From: Pleurotus ostreatus/Saccharomyces cerevisiae fusant
Lineage: Eukaryota; Opisthokonta
Direction of reading: 5' to 3'
Length of the DNA: 64,000 bases
Assembly (NCBI GenBank): GCA_024196135.1
Contig: JAMQCK010000049.1
Span: forward strand, 62,001-126,000
A program made the position numbers and the translations under genes. Below, piece by piece: positions 1 through 11,400 of the stretch. Under the pieces are notes generated by a model. The model was not told where the DNA came from. It made no database searches and saw only the letters and a program-made list of their open reading frames with translations. Each line of letters opens with the position of its first letter. The first letter of the stretch is position 1.

Positions 1-2964
1 TCAACAGCAACTCGTACATTTGGTGGGTAATTTCGCCACCTCCCGGTCGCCTTATATGCCGCGATGAACTCTTCGCGAAACCGTGCCGATCCGACCGGTA
101 TAATCTCCGTCTTCTGTATGTTGAAACGCGCCTTAGCTGCCATACACCAGGTGCGTAGCAGTCTATCCAGCGTCGAATAGTCATCGAACTCTGACAGGAA
201 GGCCGAGGTATCGTCCGCAAACAACCGCACCTTCAGCCGCTCGAGCTGGCCAGGGATCTCGAAGCCCCGAATTTCCGACTTCCGTATCATTGCTGAGAGG
301 GGCTCAATCGCAAGATCAAAAAGAAGGCAGGACAGCGGGTCGCCCTGGCGGACGCCTCGAAAAACGCGGTATGGTTTGCTTAGGATCCCGTTGATCATGA
401 CTGATGTCTCCGCCTTCGCGTATAAGGACTGAACAATGAAGATGAACGATGGCGGGAGGCCAAAGTGTTCGAGCACGCGCCACAGATAGTCGTGGGCGAT
501 TTTGTCGTATGCTTTCTCTTGATCAAGAGAAACAATCGTGCCATTTGACTCAGTCGCCTCAGCCCAGTGTATGATCGCTCTCGCGAGCTGTGTGTGGTCT
601 TTGAGGTGCCGCCCCGGGACAAAGCCCGCTTGCGATGGGTGTATGAGGTCCGGCGCCGCCCTCGCCAGTCGGATGGATAGTATCTTGGTGAGTAGCTTGT
701 AGTCCGTGTTCAGGAGTGTGATCGGCCTGTAGTTGGAGATCTTAGAACGCTCGTTCTTCTTGTACAGGGGACACATCCATCCCCGCGCGAATTCGGCCTT
801 CTCGCACGTCCCGAAGCGTTGGATGTCATTAAATGCCGCTTGTAGAAGGAGTAGCGCGTCGAATGCTTGGCGGTCAGGGTACTGACTGTCCTCGCAATAC
901 CGTGCATGTAGGGACTTCCAGAACTCGTATGGCAGGCCATCCACGCCAGGGGCCGAGGAGTTCTTGGAGAATCTCAAGGCAAGCTCGACCTCATCATAGG
1001 ATAATGCGCTGCCCAGCTCTTCGGCCTGTTCCGCCGTTACCCTCACATCGCCCAAGCTGTCAAGGGCCTCGCGTATGCATCGTTCTCGATCTTCAGTCGG
1101 AAACTCGCCGGGTTGGTCGCGTTGCAGGTCACGGTGGTACTTCCTGGCTAAGTCCGCCATCCTCGCCGAGTCGTGCTCATAAATAGGGTCCCCCGCAGCC
1201 GTGAATTCCCCCTCTCGCTCGAGGGTGTGAATGAGGTCCCGTGGCTTCGCCTCCTTATTCAACGCGGTCAGAACCTTTGTGGGTAGCTCACGATTGGCCT
1301 TGTATTTGGTACGCATTTTAGCCTTGACCAATTGCACCCTGTGCCTCTCCAGCTTCTGAAGCTGAATCTTAAGTTCTGCTATTCTTGCCAGCTTCTCTCC
1401 GTCTGGAGGGCCGTCCTTCAAGGTGTCGTCTAGTGTCCGTTGGGTTTGGCTGATTTTCTGTTGCAGTCCCGGGACGAGAGTTTTCTGCCGTTCCCGCGCC
1501 TTCTTGGATATATCATCCTTGAAACGGCGCAATATTGTCTGTGCGTTGTGCTCTTCCGTTCGCCCCTGACCCCCTTGCAAAGCCGTGAGTTCATTGATTG
1601 CCTGAATTCCGCGCTTCTTCATGAATTCCTTCATCTCCCTGTCCTTCAGCAGGTATTCCGGTAGCCTCCAGCGACCGTCTCCTACGAGTGGGGACTTTTC
1701 CGTGGTGATCATCACAGACACTAGGCTATGGTCCGTCTTGAGGCTCGCCTCCTCAACTTTCCATTGCCGCGCAGTCCGGAAAACTTCGTCGTTACAGTAT
1801 ATTCTATCAAGACGTGACAGTTGTGTACCCGTCGGCGCGTGTCGGACGAAGGTGTAGCTCAAGCTGTCCTGGTATGTCGCTCTCCAGCCGTCCGTGATCT
1901 TCAGACCCAAGGTCTGCTTTAGATTGTCAAGCTCCTCAACCGAGCAGTCAAAAGGGGCCCTCCGTCGTTGAGCTCGGCGTGTTTGCGAAGGGCCAGCGCC
2001 TTCCTCCTCATGCGAGGAGTCGCTAGCATCCGTCTCGGCATCTGTCTCCTCATCCTCCGGTGTATTCAAATCCTCTGCTTCATCGTCTCCGCTGGACCAC
2101 TGCGCACCACGCATGGGAAGCCTGTCTATCTCGTCTTCTAAGCAGTTAAAGTCGCCACCCATGATGCATGGGTGCCGGAGGTGAGTCCGCCTGTTATAAT
2201 ATTCCCTGACTTCCGCAAAAAATCTCTTTCTGGCGTTGGTGCCCGCTGACGTGGGCGCGTATATTGCGAGCACGTCCTTCATTTCGCCCGGTTGCCACTC
2301 TACCGACAGGTGCAGGGCGTGACCCGGAACGACTACTGCCGCTTTGGCCTTCTCACTAGAGATAAGGCGCCTGTTCAAGACAATCGCAACACCATTCCGT
2401 CGTGTCGGGTGCAAGGGGTCCGACGTGTGGAAAATCTTCAGTTTCTTCGAGAACATGGCTTCAATCCGCTCCCTCAACTCGTCTGTCAGGTGAGTTTCTT
2501 GTAGCATCAGCACGGCTATCTTTTTCTCGACCATCATGCGGTTGATGCCAGCCCACTTATTCTCTGGGTGGTCGCGTTGTAGATTCCCGAACCCATTCAT
2601 GTTCAAGGTGGCTACTTTCTTCGCCGCCTTGCGCTGTTGCTTCTCCTCAAAGCGTCTCCGCCGTCTATTTCCTTGCTGACTTTGTGACAGATTCGTCTGC
2701 CCCTCGTTAGCGTCCTCTGTTCCCCGAGTGTCTTCTCGCACAGCGTCACTCTGTTGCTCATCCTGGCGCTCATCTGCACCTGGTCGCAACCGGCTCCGTG
2801 CATCGTCCGAAGGACTGCTGGGACGTGCGCTCCGCGCATTTTCCTCGTCTCGTTGAGGCGAGTCCGGGAACTGACTCAGCGAGCCCTCCCTTGAGCGAGC
2901 TGGCAGCTCGCTCTCTCCCGCCGTTAGCAACGCGGGGAAACCACCCGTCAGGTGAGTGGTTTCT
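1..2964 (-). CDS. LINE ORF2: AP endonuclease plus reverse transcriptase, partial
   Basis: The frame is open from just after a TGA at 2967-2965 to the window edge, about 988 codons with no stop. Endonuclease motifs appear in order: TLNMNG, QETHL, GGDFNC (about 2165-2145), SRLDRIY and KTDHSLV. They are followed by a Lys/Arg-rich linker and then RT motifs: NYRPITLLN, QAGFVPGR (about 632-609), VSLDQEKAYD, GVRQGDPLS and FADDTS (221-204), the catalytic two-aspartate box. The first ATG (2600-2598) lies inside the first endonuclease motif, so the true start is probably upstream or uses a non-standard mechanism. The protein would nick target DNA and prime reverse transcription. Frame integrity suggests a young copy. 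The C-terminus is missing. Confidence 0.88.
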
Positions 2965-3664
2965 TCACACCTCATGCAGAGGGCGCTTCCGAGCCCAGCG
3001 GGCCGGGCATTCTCCACAGCGTGAAGAGTCTGCGCTGCCGCCCCGGGCGGCATCGCACTCCCTGGCCGGACGAGCCAGGGGTCGACGGCGTGTCCCAGTT
3101 CCTCGTCGCGAGATCCAGTTGACACTCGGTATGGAAACTCGCGCTCCCTGGGACGAGGCGCCGCCTGCCCGCCATCCGATCTCCTCCCACTGTCATTGGA
3201 GGACCGGCTAGCGGCATGACCAGGGACTCCTCGAGTGGGACGAGGCGCGTGAGCCGATACCGTATGACCGTCAAAGTTGTTCGTATTATTGCGTTCGTTG
3301 TCTTGAATTGAGTTCGTTGCCCGAGTTTCGCTCCCTCGTTGGCTGGCTGGGCCCGAGATCTGTGCGAGGTTAGTAGGGTGCAAGCAAGTACTTCTCATGT
3401 CCGTTTGGGCAGACATGAGGTTCCTCACTCGCGCATAGGTGTGTGGTACTTATATAGCGCCGTCAGCTTTCCTGTCCAGCCGGGGCTGTCAGTATATTTG
3501 GGCATCGGGCGCTTGCGAGTGTCTTTTCCCCGAGGGAACAGCCCACTCGACTTCTTCCTCTCCCAAAAGAGGGGACTCCAGCGGAGTCGTTGCTGGCCAG
3601 CTTCACACGTTACGAGGGCACAAAGATACTGAGATTGCTTGGGCTACAGGAAGGGTGTACCGAC

Positions 3665-4938
3665 TCAGGCATAGCCTCCGCGGCCTCTGCCACCGCGACC
3701 TCCACGAGCACGGATCCATCCACCGCGGGCACCTCCTCCATGGGCTCCTCCACGCGACCCGCCCCGGCCGCGCGTGGGAGCACCCCAGATCTCGTCCTGG
3801 GCGGCTTTCGCATCCTGAAGCGCGGCTTCGTCGACCTGACGGCCCCCGCCGCTCGTCTCGGGTACCGCAGTCAGCGGGTCAGGGCCGTACCAATCCTCGA
3901 CCTGCGCGACTGGGCAAGTGTGGGCGCAGTGCATGTCGGACTTGCACCACGTGCAGCTTATCTTGCTCTGGAACGCCTTCGTGTCGATCTTGTGCAGTCC
4001 GACCCAGATCTTGACGTCGTTGATGAGTGCGATCCAAGTCTGGCGCACCATGTCGTCGAGCGAGATCGGGCGGCCGGTTAAGATGTACACGCGGGTGGTC
4101 TTGCCCTTGTCGTCCTTGTGCTCCGCGGGTACGAGCTCCCACGAGTTCGTGGCGAGGGTCATGAGCTCGTCGTGGGTGCCGGTGAAGTTGTTCTGGCGGC
4201 TCACGTCGATGACAAAGTTCTGCATGTCAAGTCAGCATCGGAATACGTCCGCATTGAGTAGCTGCCTACCCGGAAACGCTTTTCGTTCCAGCAAGCGTTC
4301 TTGACATGGCCAAGGATGTCCCACATGCGCTCACCCTTCGCGTCCGCCGAGATCACGTCGCCGGACAGAGTCGCAATCTTCCACGAGTCCTCGAAGGACT
4401 CGAGGGAGTAGACCGCGAACGTCTTGTCGATGCCCGCTGAGATGCGCTCCTTCCAGAGCAGCCACTTGTGGAGGTCTTCGCCGCATCGGAGGAACCACCC
4501 CCACGGCTGCTGGTACGAGGTGTTCTCGCCGGCGAGCTGCGCGTTGTTCGACGCGGGGAGGATCTTGACGATCTCCATGTCCTCTGGCTCCGTCTGCGTG
4601 CCGAAGAGGAAGGAGCGAAGGAGGGCAAGCACACTGTCCCCGAAGTGGGTGACCTTGGCATTGAAGCTTCGCCCAGCGCCATAGGGCACGAGGACCACCC
4701 ACTTCTTGGGCTCAGCGAGCGCCGCGTCGACTTGAACTTGGGAGCTGTTCGCGAAGAGACGGTAGCGGGGGATAACGACGTGCAGGGTGGGGGTCTCGGT
4801 GATGCGAGCGTGTCCGGGGTTTGGGGTCGCGGGTGCGTCGCCTCGTTGCGTCAGCCAGCGGTGCGGGTTCATGCCCACGTCGGCGGGCAGGCCCTCCCTC
4901 GCGAATGGGTCGGGGCGTGCAGCTTGGGACTGGCTCAT
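3665..4938 (-). CDS. LINE ORF1 (gag-like, CCHC zinc knuckle), frameshifted
   Basis: ORF1 is in two overlapping frames. The 5' part starts at ATG 4938 (MSQSQAARPDPF) and runs to a TGA at 4203-4201. The 3' part is open from about 4234 to a TGA at 3667-3665. A -1 shift within 4234-4203 would join them. The 3' part has a zinc knuckle of form C-x2-C-x4-H-x4-C (CTWCKSDMHCAHTC) and a C-terminal Gly/Arg-rich RGG region typical of RNA-binding ORF1 proteins. A further frame at 5222-4935, without an ATG, may be an N-terminal extension. No canonical slippery heptamer is visible at the overlap, so a point indel is more likely than programmed frameshifting. Confidence 0.75.
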
Positions 4939-5222
4939 CTCGGGCTGTGACCCTGTGTCAGCGGGTTGCACCCGGGGGCCGACAAGGCGCGTACCTCCTG
5001 ATGGGACGAGGGCTTGTCGGTTCTAGCTCTCTTCCTCCTGTCGTTGTCTATACAGGTCGAATCGGGCTCTCCGTAGTCCAGCGTAGCGGGGCCTTCTTCG
5101 AAGGGGGGAGTGTGCGAGCGCTGCTGGTTTTTCTTTGCACGACGACGTTCGTCTTCCTCCAGCGTGCGTCGGCGAGGGACCGGGCAGGGCTCAGGTTGGG
5201 TGTTATCCAGGTTGTGCAGCAC

Positions 5223-5860
5223 CGGGAGGAACAGTAGACGGGGGCTCGGGCTCGCAGTCGGCCAGTAAATCGTATATTTTCGGCAGAAAATTTGCTTACA
5301 CGGGTCGTGTTCCCGTCGCGTCCCTCGGCGAGGGTTCTAGAAAGCGCTCTTCGGCGCCGAACGTACGCTACGCGTGCGACGTTGGGGTGAACCTCAGCGA
5401 GGTTGGGGTTGGGTACATTTTTGTCCCGAAAAGTCTACAGGCTGTAGACTTCGCTCAGCATGCAGCGAGCTCAAGGTGGCCAGCGGCCTACCTTCTTACC
5501 CTGCAGCGCGGGGCGTTCGTCGTCACCCAATGGCTCCGACACGACTCGTTCCACTTTCCCGTCGGTACTCGTGCCCTCGCGCCTCGTCCTGAGGCCAGCC
5601 GCCGCGCCACGTCATCGATCAATGATGGTGGTTCGGGACAAGGGGTTCGCACGCAGAATTTTACTTTATCATATAGTCCACCCAGCGATCTGACGCCACT
5701 CCGAAAGGCAGTGGCAACAACAGTGCCACATTATGCTGACCACCATCGCCGACGCTCGCCCTTCAAGTCCTCAAATTTGCCCGACGCCTCATATCCGTCC
5801 GACGCCTCACGTCCACCCGACACCCTACATCCGCCCTATCCCCAACGCCCACCCACCACC
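5223..5860. other. Non-coding stretch: LINE 5' flank and gene tail
   Basis: No gene is supported here. It contains a near-perfect 9-bp inverted repeat around 5430-5450 (AGTCTACAG-G-CTGTAGACT), a CT-rich tract, and an 18-bp minisatellite just beyond the 3' end of the small zinc-finger gene. The long plus-strand open frame crossing the area has no recognisable domain and is antisense to better candidates. Confidence 0.5.
5781..5834. repeat. 18-bp minisatellite, 3 copies
   Basis: Three imperfect tandem copies of CCGACGCCTCATATCCGT, at 5781-5798, 5799-5816 and 5817-5834, with decayed continuation. It lies immediately downstream of the zinc-finger gene stop. Confidence 0.75.
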
Positions 5861-6269
5861 TCACATCCACCTCCACCCAGGCACTATCACAATGCCCCCC
5901 GCCCGCGGCCTCTCCCCCGCCACCGCCGCCTCTTCCACCTCATCCCGCTTCTGTCTTTCTTGCTCCGCCAATCGTGCGCCTTCCTCCCACTTAAAGCGCT
6001 CCTCGCACCACGCGCGGTCGTCGTCTATCTGTGCTTTCTCCTGCTCATGGGAGATATAACGCAGGGCCGCTTGGTGGCTGGACGACTTGACATGCGTGTG
6101 CGCGCTGGAGACGCGCATGGTGGTGTTGTAGTGGCAGAGGGTGCATTTAATGTGTGTGGCGGTGGGGGTGAGGGGGGCGAAGCCTGGGAGGACTGGTTGG
6201 TGAGCTTGAATGAAGAGAGACGAAGTAAGTGTCTGTACCTTCGGGAAGTGGCTTCATGGCGCGCGGCAT
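5861..6269 (-). CDS. Small U1/matrin-type zinc-finger protein
   Basis: Two exons, 6269-6239 and 6183-5861, separated by a 55-nt GTACAG...CCCAG intron, give a 117-residue protein starting MPRAMKPLPEGF. Residues about 24-47 form a C-x2-C-x13-H-x5-H finger (CTLCHYNTTM...HTHVKSSSH), the spacing of U1C/matrin-type fingers that bind RNA or dsRNA. The rest is a charged, probably helical segment rich in Glu, Arg and Lys. The intron joins a frame that the single ORF lacks and completes the finger without a stop. The specific function is unknown. It faces the LINE tail-to-head, and the next gene lies over 800 bp away. Confidence 0.65.
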
Positions 6270-6316
6270 CGTTGCAGCGGGCAAGCCTGCAGATGGGTGG
6301 CGCTTTCAGTAGTCGG

Positions 6317-6460
6317 TTACCTTGTCATGTCGTCGTGCACTGGAGTCTTATGAGGCCGCACGCCGGTCATAAACACCAAAGGCATAGCGCAGAACATAGA
6401 CGTAGTGAGCCACGTGTTGGCCATAAATGTTGGCCACGTGCGGGTCAGAACTTCGGCCAT
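6317..6460 (-). CDS. Possible 47-residue membrane micro-protein
   Basis: An ATG in a good context (CTACCATGG) opens a 47-codon frame, MAEVLTRTWPTF..., ending in TAA at 6319-6317. The middle (about residues 17-33) is hydrophobic and could be one membrane span. It ends only 48 bp before the zinc-finger gene start on the same strand, so it could also be part of that gene's 5' leader or an upstream ORF. No family is recognised. Confidence 0.3.
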   Translation of the reverse strand: MAEVLTRTWPTFMANTWLTTSMFCAMPLVFMTGVRPHKTPVHDDMTR

Positions 6461-7146
6461 GGTAGCGCTGTTGGGCTCCGAAAATCTAGAAGCAGACCTG
6501 TTCTCGGTGGCGTTATTGTCAGTGTGGGTGGGTGCTGCGCATACGCAACGATGCGCGCAAGGAATGATTCTTGCGACTGACACGGAAACTAGCAAATCAG
6601 CAGGCTCTAGCTCTCTGGCCAATGTCAGCCGGCTCAGATATTCACAACCAGACGATCCTCACCCATTCCCCCAACTCCGAAGGCTGGGCAGCCTTTGAAT
6701 GAGGACGGCCCGCCCTGTGTCTGCGATCATGATCTAATCCCAGTCTTATCAGATAACGCACTGTTATCTATTGAGTGACCCGAGCTCCGAGGTAGGTGCC
6801 CGTCCTCCGAGGTAGGCGCCCGTCCACGGTCGCCCTCATCTTGCGCGCCTGTGGCATCGCGCAGCACTTCTGTGTATTCTATGTCGTGATCGCCACATCC
6901 AAGGATAGATCGCACCTCCACGGTGGAAGATGCGAGGCTCGTCAGGATGAGTCGACCAGCCGGATGAGTCGCGCGAGCCATCGGGCTTGCCCTCGGTCAT
7001 ATATAGGAGCGCCTGGCGGTATCGTTCAGCAATCGTCTTCCCGCTTCCGACTCACCTCGAGCACTCATCTCAAGCTCAGTCGACGCATACACTCGCCGTG
7101 AACAACCACCAAACCGCCCATCCCACCAACACCACCCAAATCCACA
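6461..7146. other. Divergent intergenic region upstream of O-methyltransferase 1
   Basis: No gene is supported. A TATATAG box at about 7000-7006 sits about 140 bp before the methyltransferase ATG at 7147. Two copies of a ~19-bp unit (CCGAGGTAGGYGCCCGTCC) lie near 6789-6827. Confidence 0.55.
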
Positions 7147-7883
7147 ATGGTCTCCGGAACCCCCGCCTCCGCTGACATCTGGGCCGCCTCCGACGCCTAC
7201 CACACCCGCTTCCTCCTCGGCGGCCCCGACCCCGCGCTCGACTTCGCCCTCTCCAACTCCACAAAGAACGACCTCCCCGACATCGCGGTCTCCCCCGCGC
7301 AGGGCAAGCTCCTCAACCTCCTCGCGCGCTCCCTCCACGCGCGCCGCATCATCGAGGTCGGCACCCTCGGCGGGTTCTCGACCATCTGGCTGGCGCGCGC
7401 CGTCGGGGAGGGCGGGAAGGTGCTCACCTTCGAGCTGGAGGAGAAGCACGCGAGGGTGGCGAGGGAGAATCTGGCGAATGCGGGGGTGGGGGAAAGGGTG
7501 GAGGTGGTGGTGGGGCCGGCGGCGGAGAGTCTGAAGGGGACGGCGGGCGATGGGACGTTCGACTTTGCGTTCATCGACGCGGACAAGCAGTCGAATGTGA
7601 CGTACTTGAAGGAGTGCAAGCGGTTGGTGAAGAGTGGGGGTGTCATTGTGAGTGGTTGGTCTTGGATAGGTTGCGCCAGAAGGGATGCTGACGCGCATTG
7701 CAGATCGTCGACAACGTCGTGCGCAATGGGCAGGTCATCGACGAGGCGAACGACCATCCGTCCAATGTGGGTGTGCGGGAGCTCCTCAAGTACCTGCAGG
7801 CGGACACGGAGACGGAGGCGACGACGGTGCCGACGGCGGATAGCAAGGGATTCGACGGGTGGATGTACGTTCTGCGGAAGTAG
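7147..7883 (+). CDS. Class I O-methyltransferase (CCoAOMT type), copy 1
   Basis: Two exons, 7147-7647 and 7704-7883, with a 56-nt intron, encode 226 residues. The SAM-binding motif I is EVGTLGGFSTIWLA (about residues 76-89). The acidic ribose-binding residue follows in FELEEKHA, and the metal/substrate motif is FIDADKQSN, with a second DNVVRNG motif after the intron. The C-terminus GWMYVLRK is typical of cation-dependent catechol or caffeoyl-CoA-like methyltransferases. It would methylate a small phenolic or catechol substrate; the substrate is unknown. A close paralogue lies at 43912-44707 on the opposite strand. The start has a TATA box ~140 bp upstream and matches the paralogue's start. 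A large antisense ORF over it is a shadow. Confidence 0.9.
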
Positions 7884-8424
7884 GAGGGCGTCCAAAGAGC
7901 CAAAGAAGACGCTGTATAATTGATGAACAAACGTAGTATCTCCCTTTGTATGTCTATGGTGTATACCGACCAAGCGAAGCCCTGAACAGAGATGAGAACA
8001 AGTCAGTGAGGAATATATATCGCGCATCGGATGTTAGGCCATCCTTCTTCCTCTTATTGTCCCCCTCCTTCCATACACTCCTTACAGTTCTGACCCTCTG
8101 AGAACATGGCCATCGCCCGGCACCTGGGAACAATCGTCGAGAACGAGCACACCCTTTGAGCGGGGACGAGGAACGGCCCAAGTCCGATCATCACTGTGAT
8201 ATCCTCCGAGGATCACCGCCACATCGGCCCGGCACCCGGATCGCTACTTGTCATCCGTTCCCCGTAGTCCATCTTTTCCCCATGCTCTCATCTGGACCCT
8301 CACGGCCCCTTCAGAGATATCTGAAGAATCGCTGTATACCTCGGAATCAACTACCTTCACCTTACCACAAGGAAGTTCAGCGCCCACACAACCCATATTC
8401 CCTGCGAAACGCAGACAATCAACC
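7884..8424. other. Intergenic between O-methyltransferase 1 and the Zn2Cys6 regulator
   Basis: No gene is seen. It should hold the methyltransferase 3' end and the promoter and 5' leader of the regulator. Confidence 0.5.
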
Positions 8425-11400
8425 ATGGAACCGGAGGAGAGAGCAAGGACGAAGAAGCGCCGCATGCGCGGCGCGTGCGATAATTGCAAGAAGAGGAAGA
8501 GTGTGTCTGCAGAGCTTGTCTTGATGGTATTGCGCGCTGACGTTCTTCAGCTAAATGTGGGTCGCGTCGTATACGTCTTGCGGCGATCATGATTGACGGG
8601 GGAACGGAATGCAGGCGACAGTAGCAAGATGCCGAACAACCAATGGTATGTGGGTATTTCACGATGTTGAGGGGTGTTGAACTGACACCCTTTGCAGCTC
8701 GACGTGTACACAACTGAAAGTAGAGGTGCGTTCGAGACGCAATGAACGCTTGAAGCCGGGCTGATCGGACATGTTCAGTGTACGCATGCAGAGATGACCA
8801 AGGTGAGGCATTGCCCTTGAATATTGAGGCCACTTCTAACCTTCGCACAGAGTCTTGGTTCCGCCAAATCGTACGCGCATTCCCCTCCACCATGATCGGA
8901 CCCTCACATCAGCTCAGCTATGTCGAAACACTGGAGCGACGTCTCAAGGTCCTAGAAAGGTTGTTTAGGAAGGTGCGTGCGGGATATCCCCTCGCCGAAA
9001 TGCATACTCACCCTCTCCTCCCCTCCCTCCTTCGTCCTCCCCCACCTCTACCCCCCGACCGACCCATCCATTCTCTCTCCTCTCAGTACCTCCCCGGCCT
9101 CGACCTCAACCACGAAGTCGACAAGGCCATCGCCATCGAGGACGACGAATCCGAGGACGAGGCCCTCCTCCGCAACGACGACGACTCGCCCGAGGCGCGG
9201 CTCATCAGCAAGCTCGACAAGCTGCAGCTCGCCCCGGATGAGCGGGTGTTCTTTGGGAAGAGCTCGGCGGTGATGTGAGTATTCCTTCCCTAACAGCCAG
9301 AATCTATCATCGTCACATCGTTCATGACGAGCCTCAGTCCCGTGGCGTAGTATTGTCACCCTTTTTCTAACCCTCCCCCATCCAGGCTCATCAAAGCCGC
9401 CCTCGACATCAAGCACCAGTACCACATCCAGTCCGGCGCCGAGCCGCCCGACTCGGTGTACGCGCGGCCAAAGATCAGGAGCGAGTTTCTGTATCCGAGG
9501 ACGTGGCAGGTGGGTAGCCTTTTCTTCTGTGCTTCCCTAGTAGCAAAGCGACGTTCTCCGCGCGACGCCCCGGGGCACGTTCTCCACGCGACGCCCCAGG
9601 GCACGTTCTCCACGCGACGTCCCAGGGAAGCTCTCGCTGTCCACACCCGCAAACTCTAAAAATCCAGCTAACCAAACCTCCCAGCTCCGCGCCCAAGACG
9701 CAACCGGTTCTACCCTCGGCACGGGCACCCTGGGCCTCAACTTCCGCTTCCCGGAGGCGGATTTGCTGGACAAACTCGTGGAGCTGTATTTCGAACATAT
9801 AAATTTGTATTTCCCGTTGTTGCATCGGGTAAGTCTGGGGTCTTTCTTCACGTCGTTTTGTTCCCTATTTCTGATTCTTCGTCACGTATGCACGTTCCGC
9901 CTCAGTAACGTATGCGCGTTCCGCCTCAGTAGCGTATGCACGTTCCGTCTCAGTAGTTCGACTTGGGCTTCATCGTCGCCTCCCCCCTCACGCGCCTCAC
10001 GCTGATTCACTAAAGAGTCCCACAGCCGACCTTCATTCGCCTCATTGAGGAAGGGACATACTTGCGAGATCGACATTTTGCGTATGTGTTGTTGCTAGGT
10101 GAGCACATATTCTCGCCCTTCGTGTGCAATCAAACAAATGATGTACGCAGTCCTCGGCCTCGGCTCCCGCTACTCCGACGACCCGCGCGTCCTCGTCGAC
10201 GGCACGAATGACCTGCACAGCGCGGGATGGAAGTACGTCTCCCAGGTCACGCAGGTCCGGCCCGCGATGGCGGTAAGGCCGTCGTTGTATGAGGTGCAGG
10301 CGTATTGTGTGAGTGCTACGTTTCCATAGCCGTATCCTCTCTTTCGAATGGCCGTGCCTCTTTCGAAAGGCTATGCATGGGAGTGTAGAACGTCACCGAC
10401 GATCGACGATGAAAGACCAACACTCAACACTGACTATCTCCCCCACAGCTCCTCACCCTCTGGATCGACGGCAGCTCGATGCCGATGGGGACGTGGACTG
10501 AAATCGGTGTCGGCCTAAGGCGAGCGATGGAGGTGGGCGCGCATCGACGGAAACATGGGAAGCCGACGAGGCAGCTGGAACTGTGGAAGCGGGCATTTTG
10601 GTGCGTGCGATTCCTAGAGCTTTGCGCCAAAGGGCCTACGCCAGGACTGTCTAACGCCACGTATCAGGGTCCTGCTATGCCAGGACGTGTACTTGAGCGC
10701 TCTGTACGGCCAGAGCGTCACTTTGTCGACCGACATGTGCGTGGGGACGTTTCTCTACGTTGATGCCGCCGGCCCTGACGATCGCAGGTACGACCAGGAC
10801 CTATGCGCACCCGTCGATGACGAGTACTGGGAGACGGGGAACCCGGAAACTTGCTTCGTGCAGCCGGAAGGGAAGCCGTCGAAGGTTGAATACTTCAATG
10901 AGTACATCAAGTTGATGGAGATCTATGTAACCGCAATGCGGTCTATTGTGAGCGTTCACTTAACAGTTTGGAACGCAGAATGGCTTACGCTCAGCAGTAT
11001 TATACCCGGAAACCGACCCTCACTACCGCCTGTCCGACAGACCAGCAGACTGTCACTATGCTTGACTCTGCGCTCAACTCCTGGTCAAATGGGCTACCAC
11101 CACACTGTAAGCTCCCTGCTGATGTCTAGCGCTCCCGCTCATTTCTTACAGTGAAGTGGAACCCGAAAGAGAAAGACCGCATCACCTTCGAGCACGCCGC
11201 TTGCCTGTACACCACCTACCTCCACCTCCAGATCTTCGTCCACAAGCCCTTCATCACGCCCCTCAACGCGCGCTCCAAGCTCAACTTCCCCTCCCTCGCC
11301 ATCTGCACCTCCGCCGCGCGCGCCTGCGCCCGTGTCATGGACGCGCGCAGCCAGCGCGACGCGGTCGCGCTCCCGCAGTTCCACATCCCCGTCGCGATCG

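Larger units (their letters stand above)
1..5222 (-). mobile_element. LINE (non-LTR) retrotransposon, truncated by the window edge
   Basis: Two consecutive minus-strand reading frames have the order of a LINE: a gag-like ORF1 with a CCHC zinc knuckle and RGG tail (about 4938-3665), then an ORF2 with an apurinic-type endonuclease followed by a reverse transcriptase (2964 to beyond position 1). The 3' end, including any RNase H domain, tail and target-site duplication, lies outside the window. The 5' end is not visible as a sharp boundary; coding-like sequence on this strand reaches about 5222. The 700 bp between the ORFs (2965-3664) hold no convincing gene. Endonuclease plus RT architecture is that of Tad/L1-like fungal elements; the exact clade is inference. 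Confidence 0.88.

Noticed and set aside
5135..6580. 481-codon plus-strand open frame
   Set aside because: It crosses the LINE 5' part and is antisense to a better two-exon zinc-finger gene. It has no domain and poor codon bias.
7197..8027. 276-codon minus-strand frame over O-methyltransferase 1
   Set aside because: It is the antisense shadow of a GC-rich gene with clear methyltransferase motifs on plus.
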